Source of the DNA: Ptychodera flava
Lineage: Eukaryota; Hemichordata; Enteropneusta; Ptychoderidae
DNA: 64,000 nt
Direction of reading: 5' to 3'
Assembly (NCBI RefSeq): GCF_041260155.1
Contig: NC_091932.1
Coordinates: 11,899,441 to 11,963,440, forward strand
Shown: piece after piece, positions 1 to 12,000 of the stretch
Layout of the letters: each line of letters starts with the position of its first letter
Position numbering within the stretch: position 1 is the stretch's first letter
Position numbers and translations under genes: made by a program
Notes under the pieces: generated by a model
Seen by the model: only the letters and a program-made list of their open reading frames with translations
Databases searched by the model: none
What the model was told of the DNA's origin: nothing

Positions 1-2027
1 ACACTTCCTTTCGACTTCGAATTGAAGTGCTTTGGAGTTTTCTGTAATTTCTATTTTTTACCTATTTTAATTGTGAACATGCACAGAATTTATGCTTTAA
101 AATATATACTACATTTGCCAGCAGGTAATCCAGTAAAAACTTGTTCTCGACAACACCTATTTATCTTTGCATACGAAAGTACTGCGGACTATATTTTATT
201 TTCACTGGAATTTATGTTAACTGAAAACAGATTTCTTGCGTCTTATTTTCACTTCTTCTAGTCTGATTGGATTTTATTATAGCTGAAAAGAGTCTAGCGA
301 AAGTAACGAAAATAAATTCCAAGAGAAAATAAAGGATTCCACAGTATAATTAAATTGGCTGTAAATACAAAATTTCTTTGTCACTCGAATCCGAAACCGA
401 ATCCGAAACCGAGTCTAACTTCAGCATCGTCATAAACATGGAAAGCACCTCTGCATTTATAAATTTGCATATTTAACTCCAAAAGCAGTTTCTCCTCGAC
501 AATTGGTCAACTGCTGTTTTAAGAACAAGTTCCGTATTATAAAAAATTTTGTTTATTTATCTCTTTGTTATGACAAGAAGAAAATCGAAATCATGCATTC
601 TTTTTGAAATCAAATTGCAAGTTTTGAGGCACCCTCATTAAAATGAACATATTAATTTATCTCTGGAATGAAAAATTAACAAGTAGTCATTTCAATTATG
701 GATAAGTTTTCAAGCAGCGCTTATAATGGAATACATAACTGCCTGTTCTAATATGATTTGCGATAGAGAGGGTGACAGTGGGGATGAAATTGGAATGAAA
801 TATCAAAACATTGTACTTTATACCTCTTTCAGTTCACTTTTCTGATCATTTGAACTTTATTTTTATTCCTTAAAGACTGTCATGACATGCCATATCCTTC
901 ACTGATATGGCTTCTTTTTCGCTACCAGCACTTTATTAGACAAATACAAAACCTAGAAAAGTAAAACCAGGGAAAACCTAACCAAAGTTGTCATTTTAAC
1001 TTTTTTCCACAGTGCTGTTAAACGTTAACCAAAAACAAAAGGTGCTTCAGAAAATAAAGTTAAAATTTTACCTTTAGAGTTGAGGTCAATTACCAAGAAC
1101 GAATTAATATATCAATGTGACATTTTGTGGAGAAGACCAAAGTCTGTTTTGAGGTAAATACAACTTAAACTTCTCATACGAGCAAACATGCACATACACA
1201 CATACACAGACAGAGAGACAGATAGATAGACATATTGACCCTAGTATCACCCTCCTATGTTGTTTGATGAAGCATCCAGGTGCCTGAAATGTGAACTACG
1301 CCTTTGGAAAATATGCAGGGCTAAGATATGGGTTGGGAGGTCAACTACTGTACCGTCACTGAGAAAATATTTTTTCTTGGGTAGGGCAAGTGCAGGATGG
1401 TTATTCAAGGCATATTGCACCATTGACAGACTGCATTGCCAGGTACGTCTCTTGCCATGAAACAAACTTTGTCATTTGTAACAACAAACTTTCATTTTCC
1501 CTGGAAAGGAAAAATGGTTCAAGGATTTCCAACAAATGCACAATCAAAGTCGAAACTATCCCTTCCCTAAATTTATTTCAGACAGTGCAGATAAAGTTGG
1601 CAACAGATTCACAAATTCATTTTCATGGTGATTTTAAATATAATTGTGTGAAATTCTGATCAAAGATAGTAAGTTCACAGCTGTTTGTGTTACAGTACAG
1701 ATGAAGTTAGACTCACAGACGTAGACTCTCCATAGGTACTGCTGGCATCTCTGACTCCTCAATAGGTTGTAGTGAAGAATTGTTCTGTACGTATCAACCA
1801 GGTAGAGGTGACGATACAGTCAGACAGATCATTACAGTCTGAGATGCTATGAATATTCATGTTAAGAGTGCCTGTCACATAAGACACTCCAAAACTACCT
1901 GGAATACAACAAACACGGAGTTTGTTTACAGAATGGACAAGACTCTGTTAGCTTTGTCTTTTTTCAGAAGTGCTTGCCTAACGTATGTTCATATATTTAA
2001 GTTTTGGTGGTTAGATAACCACATATC
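1..2027. other. UTP23 3' flank, no gene recognised
   Basis: AT-rich sequence with a short CA/GA simple repeat at about 1188-1232. Short open frames on both strands around 1250-1660 overlap each other and match no family I know. No exon with convincing splice sites was seen. The last 0.5 kb before 2028 is probably UTP23 3' UTR. Confidence 0.5.
1572..1577 (-). terminator. Possible UTP23 polyadenylation signal
   Basis: AATAAA on the minus strand (TTTATT on plus), about 450 bases past the UTP23 stop codon. It is the first canonical hexamer I noticed downstream. Another lies near 930. Assignment is by position only. Confidence 0.3.
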
Positions 2028-5000
2028 CTATGTAGTTTCAGTCCTGCTAATTCCAAAGTGTTCTTTGACATGCTCGGCAACGTGAACACGTTTCCGTCTC
2101 TTCCTTTTTCTCTTTCCCTCTGTGGCTTTTGAACTTTCCGGGTTGAGTTTCACTTTCTTCTTTTTGCAAGACAGGGGATTAGGACCTCCTTTTCTCTTCC
2201 GTTTCTTTCTTTTCACTTCTTCCTCGATTCCAACTGCTTTCTTGAGTTTTTCGATTGTCTCTTTCTCCTGCTCTGAAGGTTTAATTTTCTGGCTGACGTT
2301 CTTCTCAGCAATCTCCGTACTTTTCGTAGACGGCTTCTCCAGGACGATGGCGTTGAAATTGATGTACAGCACAGGTAGACCTGGAATTCTGTGGATTTTA
2401 ACAGTCAACTCTGGATCCTTTAAAAAAAGATATGACAAATATGTTTTATCAAAAAAGTACAGTCTTCAAGTATCATAAGCTGTATCTTCTGATGTATTTA
2501 AACTGTATTTTCTTTCAGTTATACTGTATAGTTTCCTATTCTACTCCCCAAACAATGTGAAAATTCCTGTTGTTCAACCTGTCCAGATTACCTGTATGAG
2601 AGAAATATCCAACACTAAATAGGGCATTTTGCACATGATGTCATTGTTCTCTCATTAATATGCAAAAATAAATATTTTCCCGCATTTTTAGGAAATATTT
2701 TTGGAAATTATGCATGCATGAATGAAAAAATACAACTTAGTGGGTGTCTGCTAGTGTTAAAGTGAATACTAAAAGCCATATTTAAGTACAACACTCTTTG
2801 AAGGTGTTACATGTGCAGGCCATGAAGGCACGTGCTGGAGGAGGGGATTTGACTATTTTACAACTTTTCATAAATATGCACTTTGTTGTCAGCTTACAAC
2901 CAGACATGCAATAACACAGATTGCGGCATAGAATTCTCCGATGCATTTTTTATTCACATTCTGGTTTCATAAACATCAACCAATTTTAATGACAACATCA
3001 GTGTCTATGCATGTTCATGGAAGGGAACATTATGCCCTCCATTCATCAATTCAAAATTGAAAGTTTCAGGGGAAGTTACAATTCCATTATTGATACAATG
3101 TTTCAAGTTGTGTTTTCAAACTTTACTGCTATCAAAATATGAACATAAAATTGCACCAGTGCCTATGGAAGCCAAACCACAAGTATAATACTGTTATTTT
3201 GAGTGTGTACACTCGAGATGACGTACGTCATCAAAGCAGAATGACAGGCAATATATTGACTTTTGAGTGATGGGCAGTGATACCACCAGAGACAACAGCA
3301 AATTCACAGTTTTTACACATTTATAGATCACCACTTCATATGGGCTTTTACTTGCTGGCTGTGGTTTTATGTAAAATTCTGCACTTTGGTAACTTTTGAA
3401 AGGCAGACAATAGCCTGAAACATGCAATTAGTGCGATCGCACTTTGGAGACAAAACACTGCAACGTTAATTTTATAATACATGTACATACATTTGATATA
3501 AAAGTACACATAACTGTTGGAAAGAGTACCAGCAGATCTGCAGGATAACTCACCTGCGTTGCTATGAAATACCGATTACTATTATTTTTGCCGACCAAGC
3601 TGAGAAAACAATCAGCTGCAGCCACTGGATTATTTCTGTGCCCACACATTCTGGGTTGAAATCTCTGCAGGATCAGCATGGCACCATAGGCTTCTTGACC
3701 GATGGACTCTGCTTCCCTGATGCAGCATTGAGTTGTAAGGAGCTGTAGGGGAATCATTATGAATACAGTTGTTTGAGGTGTTAACAGGTCTTGCAACTCA
3801 AGGCAATCTGTTGAATGGCAGAGCAATTGTTTTCCAGATTGCAAGAATTCTATAAGTGTTTTTGCAAAGGCTTGGGACCGTAGATACAATGCTACATGGT
3901 TTTTGTAACCATTATTAATTATATGCTTGCATTGGTATACAGTGTACCATTGGGAACCCCAGGAACATGACTTGGGAACCCCTGAAGTCAAATTTTCCTA
4001 AGTACTACCCTTGACCAAAACACTTGTAAATACTGAATGCTTCTGCCATTGCTCAGTGTTTTCATAAGCACAACTGGGTATTGATACTTTAATCCACTAC
4101 AGGTCACCACAAACTAGATTTTCCAAAGAGCTAGCACCATTGTTACTCTATTATCTGAAAGCATATAATTTTAAACATTTTATGATAAATACACATGTAA
4201 GTATGCAATGCATTTGAAGCAAATTCTTTGTCGCATTATGTCAAACTGGGCAAACAGTCTTCATGCTGCTCCTGAAAATTGAAGTTTCAAAGAACCCTCT
4301 GAGTATCTGCTTGCCGAGAGCAAGGACAGTGCAAGGGTCTCCTTGCAGAAAGAGTGCCAAATGATATTTATAACATTCACTTGTTTACTTATGCTATCTT
4401 CTATAAAAGGGGTACCGTGGGAAGAATGTTCATTTCGTCAAACAACATGCTTTTGTAGGCAGACTACAGAATGTTTGTCCTATATCCTCTTGATTCCGCA
4501 ATGTTTCTGATCCATGTGTATCAGAACTGTACAGACAAATTATGTGAATATGTGAAGGTTTGGCCACAGTCCCTGTGGTTTGGGTTTTATTCTGATGTTC
4601 ATAAGATTTTATTCTATAGAAAATGTGCTTTGGAAAGGCTTTCATCAAAGTTTGGCCTAATATTTAAAATTGCACACAGAAAATGTCCTTTCAGTTCAAA
4701 ATTGTAATTTATTAAGAGAGGGACTTTGGGTAGAATATACCTTTGAGTCAGGCATGAACTTAGCACTAGTAATCAGTAATCCGAAATAAATATCATCATC
4801 TATTGTACGTGCTAGCTGCAGTACAGTAGCTCAACGTTCTGCCTGGGTATTTGAGTCGGACGGCAAAACCAGTACTGCAGCTAGGAACGTGCATGCTTTA
4901 CATCTCACCATCAAACCAACATTTGTTGGAATAGGGGTATCAAGGAGCTGTTTCTCAATGACTTAATTCGGTTGTATAATAGATCCCTAGCCGGGTCACA

Positions 5001-5366
5001 TGTCAAGGGTGCATATCCGCATGTACCCACATCCCTCACCATGCATGATGGCTATGCTATTGAGGTGGGAGGTAGAATATTCGAGTAGTACCGGAGGTAA
5101 CGCTCTACCTCCAAGCATGGAGATGATAGACGGATTCTTTTCTTACTCCACGTCATGACAACCGTCCGATATGAAAGGTTTACATCATATACCTGCACTT
5201 CGCCATCAAGATATTTCGGAAGCTGCTCCCTGATGTTGATTTTGTACTTGAGCGCAGCTGTGCAAAACGTGCCATCGATGAGGACTTGGTGGGGTTCCCT
5301 GAAGCTAAAGTTGTTGCGGTAAAAACTCAGATATCGCCTTGCATGTTTGTACCGCCTTATCTTCAT
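2028..5366 (-). CDS. UTP23: UTP23, small-subunit processome protein (3 exons, complete)
   Basis: Coding exons on the minus strand: 5193-5366, 3554-3742 and 2028-2417 (58 + 63 + 129 codons plus stop), giving 250 aa against about 249 in human. All junctions are GT-AG and in phase 0. The ATG at 5366 opens MKIRRYKHARRYLSFYRNNF, which matches the conserved N-terminus of the family. The PIN-like Fcf1/Utp23 domain covers about residues 20-145, with LIDGTFC at 29-35 and a CCHC zinc-binding set that I read as Cys64, Cys91, His93 and Cys103. The basic tail holds the family signature GGPNPLSCKKKK (198-209). Known role of the family: nucleolar assembly factor of the 90S pre-ribosome needed for early 18S rRNA processing and snR30/U17 release; the PIN fold is thought not to be an active nuclease. 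It is divergent from EIF3H. No damage seen. Confidence 0.95.
4813..4883. mobile_element. Small inverted-repeat element in UTP23 intron 1
   Basis: Terminal inverted repeats TAGCTGCAGTAC / GTACTGCAGCTA bound 71 bp. The flanking 9-mers (tgtacgtgc and ggaacgtgc) agree at 7 of 9 positions, suggesting an old 9-bp target duplication. The interior GCCTGGGTAT..GTCGGACGG recurs in the element at 10583-10685, so the two are relatives. Confidence 0.55.
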
Positions 5367-6030
5367 GATAGTACGTAGGACAAACACATGAAATTTGAGA
5401 CGATCGATGATCACTAGTGTCTATATAGTACAGTGTATAAACACGTGTTCCACCCCTTCGCGATTGTTTTGAGAAGGTGGCAAGATCGGATAGACTTTCG
5501 GAGACGTATAGACGGTTGTTCGTATGCTTGGTTATCGGCTTTTTGCCAAAAGTATATGCTTCGAAAGAAATATTTCCATAATTACGACAAAAACCTATGA
5601 TCGTTGCGTTGCGTCGACATCTGCCAGGGCGCTGACATATTGAATGTGGACTTGTGGGTAATGAAAAGAATTTAGGACGGGAAAGTGCAACATTTCGCAA
5701 TAATAGGCAAATGGAATGCTTTGCAGACAATCAGCAGATTGAAGAACACCGAAATCGTATTCACTGACCAACCTCAAGGAATAAAACTTGCATTTTTTTA
5801 GAAAAAGGGAACCGATCTTCACCCTTACCCTCGTACAATAGTCCTGACTTGATATGTCAGCCTGGTCTCATATCGCTTTCAATTTAATCAAGATTTCAGA
5901 AATATCTACTTTAATAAAATAATAAAATCCACCAATCATAAAAACAAATGTCTTTTGAAGGTCTCTCATCGAAGAATAACATAAGTGATTAAGTGTGCAA
6001 CGCGAACGAGGCTGAATAAGAACACACAAA
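5367..6030. promoter_or_regulatory. Shared divergent UTP23/EIF3H promoter region
   Basis: The 664 bp between the two start codons must hold both 5' UTRs and both promoters. CpG dinucleotides are commoner here than in the flanking introns, and there is a CCAAT motif near 5930. No TATA box stands out on either side, as expected for housekeeping genes. Transcription starts cannot be placed from sequence alone. Confidence 0.65.
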
Positions 6031-9000
6031 ATGGCGGCCAGAGATGTTTCCCCAGTTGCACGTGTGCAGATTGACGGCTTGGTAAGCTTGATCTTCACTA
6101 TTATTTCGCCTGCGATGTGGTTCACAGAATCTTTAGACTGTATATTACGAGAAAAATTCGATTGTGTTTCCGTTAATCGAATATTTCTGAAGCGATTTCG
6201 ATTAACCGCCTGAGAGCTCCCTGACAGATGTATGAAGTCAAGGCTTGTGTTCAGCTCACCATGGAGGTCTCTACTACCTCCATGAGCTCACAGACGCTGT
6301 CTATCGATGTTCAAGCCTTGGTCTATGGTTTTAAAACATAGATGTTGAAGCGGAAGACTTCTATGGTTAAAATTGTTGTACCGGCACCTGTACTCGATGA
6401 CAAATAATTTTCGAGTTGATCCTTGTTATAAGCAGTTACTTTACTACAGTCCAGAGCACAGCCCCTTGGTGGGCTATTCAGCTCTGGGACTATTCGCCCC
6501 ATAGACGAGTGTACAGAAGCGAGAAACAACCCAAGTCAGGAAATGAAATGGCTATTTCGTATAGGGATTGTGCCACCATGTCATCTTCGACGTTCGATTT
6601 TACCGTGAAAAGTAGCAAGTTCATCTATCATGTAACCGTCGACCGTTCACTATCATTCTCAAAATTCATACCTGGTACTTAATTTGCTTCAAAACGCTCG
6701 TTTCGTGTGATTTTCGGCCGAATTCGACGGACACATCGTCAAAAAATAAGCGTGAGCAACATTCCGGTCACCTCACAGTGGACGTTGGGCACCTCCACTT
6801 TACTGACGTTAGCGCCGCGTACCCATGAGGGGTGATTGGAAGGTTGTTCATGCCTTATGTTTTGGCGACGTGTCTTCTGAACTCGGCCGAAAATCACACG
6901 AAAATTGACAGGGCTTGACAATTTTTCTTCCAGTTCACTTGTCCGTCGGACAAGTGGATTTTCAATTTCACTTGTCCTCTCAAAAATTTTACTTGTCCTC
7001 CATTTGTAATAATCAAGACTAAAATACTTGCGACGAATTCCGTTGCGGCTTTCAGGGCTTTCATATTTTGGTACTTTTCGCCGATGTTGACGCCGATTTT
7101 TCTCAAAAGTTTACATTGAAGTAGCCTGCGTACGGTCTGTGTGTTCCCGGCGTTATACGGCCTCCACCACAATAGGCCGTATTACACCGGGAACACACAG
7201 ACCTATACGCAGGGCTAGCATTGAATTTGAAGGTACATATCATACATGGGCTTCCCGTGTTTGGCAAGCATAAATGCCGTCGTAAGTTTCTGTCACTGGT
7301 CGTCGTCATTCGGTTCACGCATTGCGAGTGCATGCGAGCGGGGTGTTGGCAAGTGAAACCGTATCGGGCTCAGCGGAACCAACAAAATTTCCACAATCAT
7401 TGTCCCCGTCACGATCTCATCTGCGATGCGCCAAACAGTCCAAATGCGGTTGACTGAACTCGTGAGACCTTATGGATTCAACGCAAAACATGTCACATCC
7501 GTCAAGAAAAGCATTCGCTTTCCAAGTGGTTTAGCAATGGTGGCTATTTGAGACACGAAGTACAGAACATTTTGGAACCGTCATATTTCAACCAAGGCCA
7601 CTGTGCTTTCCATTTCGGGAGATAACATCTACGGCATTTTTCCTCAACGCTTATGTTTAGGTCTTTTGTCAGAAACATCGTTCTAATCATCACATCAAGT
7701 CGTCGATTCTCAGACGATCCCACTCACGCTGGCCCTCGTAACGCCATCGTAAATCATCACAACGTCGTTTCTCAGAGTTACACAATGCCCATCGTCGTAA
7801 ACTACGCGCCTCTTTACGGCAACAGCTTTGCTTGATTTTTGCGTAAGGTCTGCGGAGCGGAAATTACGCTCTGGCTCACGAAAATGCACAATGCCTTGTT
7901 TGCGTTAGTGGAAATATTATCGTAAAATACTCGTATTTACAGCGATCACTCCACAAACTATCTGCCAAAATGTTCGTCTACCTCGCGAGACCGCATAAAT
8001 GATTTTGAAGTACTGCACGTTCGATCGCCGATAAGCAATATGATTGGGTTTTGCAATTTTTTACCTAATTTGTTGGGGCGGAGCAGTCAGCATACAACAA
8101 AGAAATGCTGTTTACGCCAAATTTTAAGCGACTTTTTGAATTGGACGATTAAACAATTTCATGTCGATCATCGAGAAATTGCAACATTGTGTAAGTCGGC
8201 AAGTGAATCGCAGAAGAACATCACAATTGTCTCTAAAAAAAGTCAGTGATTGACATTTATTTTGTGTGAACGACGACGCAAATCGGGCGAAACGGGCACA
8301 AACCGCAACTTAGGTTCGCGTTGATTGCGCCAGAAGTTGTACAAACAACTTGTCCGGCGGGCGACCAGATTTTATTTTTGACTTGCCCGAACGTAAATTT
8401 CACTTGTCCCGGGCGTCGGGCGATAGGAATTGTCAAGCCCTGCTTCATACCTGATACTTCATCTGCTTACAAAATGCTCATTTCGTGTGATTTTCGGCCG
8501 AGTTCGAGAGACACCTCGCCAAAACATAAGCGTGAGCAACATTCAAGTCACCCCACATGGATAGGCGGCGCCACCGTCAATAAAGTAGGGGTGCCCAGCA
8601 TTCAGCGCGAGGTGACCGGAATGTTGCTCACCCCCAGGTTTTGGCGAGGTGTCCGTCGCATTCGGCTGAAAATCACACGAAACGAGCGTTTTTGAAACAG
8701 ATAAAGTATCAGGTATGAAATTTTAGAATGATAGGAAACGATCGACGGTTGCATGATAGATGAACTTGCTAATTTTCACAGTGAAATTGGACATGGAATG
8801 TGTCATGGCGTGGTTTTTATAGCCATTCTGATTCCAGACTTGAAGTGTTTCTCGCTCCTGTACACTCGTCTATGGGGCGAATAGTCCCAGAGCTGAATAG
8901 CCCACCAAGGGACTGTGTCCAGAGTAAGGTTATGCGGCAGTCAATGTCAACCCCAGTAGCGCTACTGTGAGGCGGTCGGTGAGAAGATTTTTGGTTTTTG

Positions 9001-12000
9001 CGACTTCGCTCACCAGTAGCGCTACAATGCCGATGGCCCTGTAGAGGGTAAAATAAGTGCATCCCACTGGACCAGGCGTGTTGATGTGAAATGCTACATA
9101 TATACTGCATTTGGTCGTACCGATTTATCACTACTGAAGACTAAACAGTAGACTGCTCTAACCTTGTCGTTTATGGGGTTTTGAAATTGTTCAAACACGT
9201 TGATCGTGTTCTGAAAACATTTCTGGGAGCCGCCGCCATTACCAACTTCCAGTAATGGCGGCTCCAAGAAACATGGATGCCCCACGCTCACTGTTTATGG
9301 AACGCGATCAACATGTTTGAACATTTCGCATCAACACGCCTGGTCCAGTGGGATGCGCTTATTTTACCCTCTACAGGGCCATCGGCAATGTAGCGCTACT
9401 GGTGAGCGAAGTCGCAAAAACCAAAAATCACCAACCGCCTCACTGTAGCGCTACAATTTTGCAGCTACCCCCACCCCCACCCTGGGGCATAGTGGAGGAT
9501 TTGGAAATTAATCTTATGAAATATGTCAAATGCCCCACCCCTGGAGCAAGACAATCTGGAAAATCCCCACCAAAAGCAGGTAAATTCCTCACCCCAATGG
9601 ATGGGGCATTCTTATATTGTGTATGAAAGTGACTAGGGGATCAATATGAGGCAATTGCCCCACCCCTCGGGCATAATTTCATGGCAAACACTATCTAATT
9701 CCCAACGTTTGTCCCATTTCGCCCGACGTGGGCTCGCTCAGGGGATACATTGACTGTTGCATTAGCATTTTACGATGGCAAGATAGCTAGAACATAGTAA
9801 AGCAAGTGTATCTGCTGATTTTCTGTTTTAAATATGGTGTGGCAATACTACGCCATCATCAATACAATAGTGGAATATTAAATTGCCTAGGGTTTCCAGT
9901 TACATGTGTTGGCACTCAAATGGCCCATAGCATCACCTCTAGCTGTGATTATGCAGCGGTGCTGTGGCGTACAGATCGCGCTCGGGTCAAGGATCAGTGC
10001 CACAGAAACCCTTCAAGCCAACCCATAGACTTTTTTGTAGTTTACTACAACAGGGATTGGTGTCGCTGATTTATCTCACTAATTATCTACGACTCATCTC
10101 TGACTTCTACTCCTGCTTACTATTTTGACAGTGACAGCATGCATTTTCAACCATTTTTCAGTGAGCTATCCACGGTTTCTGCTTGAATCTGAACTTTTGA
10201 CCTCCAACGTATTCAATACATTTTACGAGAGAGGGCAAACAGCACGCATTCATTGACGGCTCTCGGGAAAATGGTTGAAAACACATGTTCTTATTGTTTA
10301 GGTACATGTAGCTACATGTAGCAGGAGTAGAGAATTAGTCATAAATGATAAAGTGGATACAAATTGATTTATTCAAAGACTAATATATTTCATTATTTTG
10401 TGAGCTAAATCAGCAACACCAATCGGTGTCGTAGTAAACTACCAAAAAAGTCTATTGGGTGGCTCGCAGTGGTTCTGTAGTGCTGACCATTGACCCGAGC
10501 GTGATCTATACGCCACAGCACCGCTGCATAATCACAGCTACATCACCTCCTGCATGTCTACAGAGTCCTGCATGAATTCGACTAGCGGTGCTGTAGCTTG
10601 AGGTTTTGCCTGGGTATGTGGGTCGGACGGTTTTGCTGTCTGACCCACATGCCAAGGCAAAACATGGAGCTACACCACAGCAGCTAGAGTCTGACATTCA
10701 TGAAGCTAGCCCATTGCCAGTCTTCATGAAAGAATGATGAAGCTTCTCATTTCAAAATCTTTGAAGAACACGATATTTAAGTGTTTGCCCAGGCATGGGA
10801 ACTAATATACACTCACTGTGGCAGGGTACAGTATACTTGGTGTTAAAGGACTGGCAGTAGTGTATTGTTGATACACTTTTTAGACTACCCCCTTGCAGAC
10901 CAGCTTTGTCATAAAACCAGTCTCCCTTTCTCCACACTTTTTTGATATTGTCCAGGGCTCGAAATATTACTTGTCTGCCTGTCCCGGACAAGTGAAATTT
11001 GGCCTGGGACAAGTAGTTTTGAAAAGTACTTGTCCAAGTGGACAGGTAGGTTTTTTCAGCCTGCAACCAGTATTTCAACCTATTGACTACAGCAAATATT
11101 CATAAGTTTAAATTTATATAACAGCGTTTCCGTTACAATTTCAAAACTTGCGTACGATTTTACGCAACTTGGTTCTTATTTGCGTAAAATGTATCGGTGT
11201 CGGTGGGAATCGGTATCTGAAGTGAGTTGGGCAGTCTTTTCTGTCGAACTAGGGGGTTTCCTTTAATGCGCATGCTCTATTAACAAAAAACAATAACGTG
11301 GGGGGCTTCAAGGTATAGTAGCTGAACGCTTGCAATGCCGTGATGCATGTCTCGTATATGATCGTTGAGCAGCCTAATGACTTCATGTTCAAAGTTTCAA
11401 AGAAAATACTTTCTGGCAATGAAATTAGTGTTTTCAAAGGGCCAACAAAAAGCAGATACTGATCAAAGTCCAGCGGGACCTCTCAAGATGCAACCCTACG
11501 GAGTGTAAATCATCACCCGTACACACTTTCCAAATAACATGCGACCTAATGACCATGATTAACTGTATTGTGTTACCAACAACGTAGACTCGATGGATTC
11601 TCGAATTTTTTGCATCTGTAGTGTCATTGTCTATACAGAACTGATTGACACGATGCTTTGTGATGATGAAATACAAGGTTTCATAAAGAGTTGCCGTCCG
11701 CTAAAGTCTAAAATGTTGCAATATCATGATAAATGTCACTTGCAAGCAGGTGCATATGTTCTATTTTTGTCCTGCATTGAACCACGTTGAGGCAATGTAG
11801 TGTGAGCCAAGTACGTCCGTGTCATGGGGCGGCATTTCTCAAGGCGTATTAATTAGTTTACGCAGTCATGATTTTTTTTGCGTATTGCAGACTATTTTGC
11901 GTAAAATACGCAGGATTTTACGTTAACGGAAACGCTGTTACAGCATATACCTTTTACAATTTGAAAATCATTATTTGGATATTTACCTGTCAGAAAAAAA

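Larger units (their letters stand above)
6450..8935. repeat. Long inverted repeat (about 0.5-kb arms) around a 1.5-kb insert
   Basis: About 6450-6905 reappears as its reverse complement at about 8480-8935. Both arms share GGGCTATTCAGCTCTGGGAC, GCAAGTTCATCTATCATG and TTCGTGTGATTTTCGGC. The space between is filled by the CAGGGCTTG-ended element (6909-8442). The right side also holds a complete fold-back copy at 8444-8720, of which the left side has only a truncated counterpart. Read as inverted duplication of a composite element, or one transposon with long inverted termini, later invaded. Confidence 0.65.

Noticed and set aside
1247-1465. Frame with EASRCLKC reminiscent of dihydropyrimidine dehydrogenase
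   Set aside because: The following residues do not continue the iron-sulphur pattern, and no flanking exons exist.
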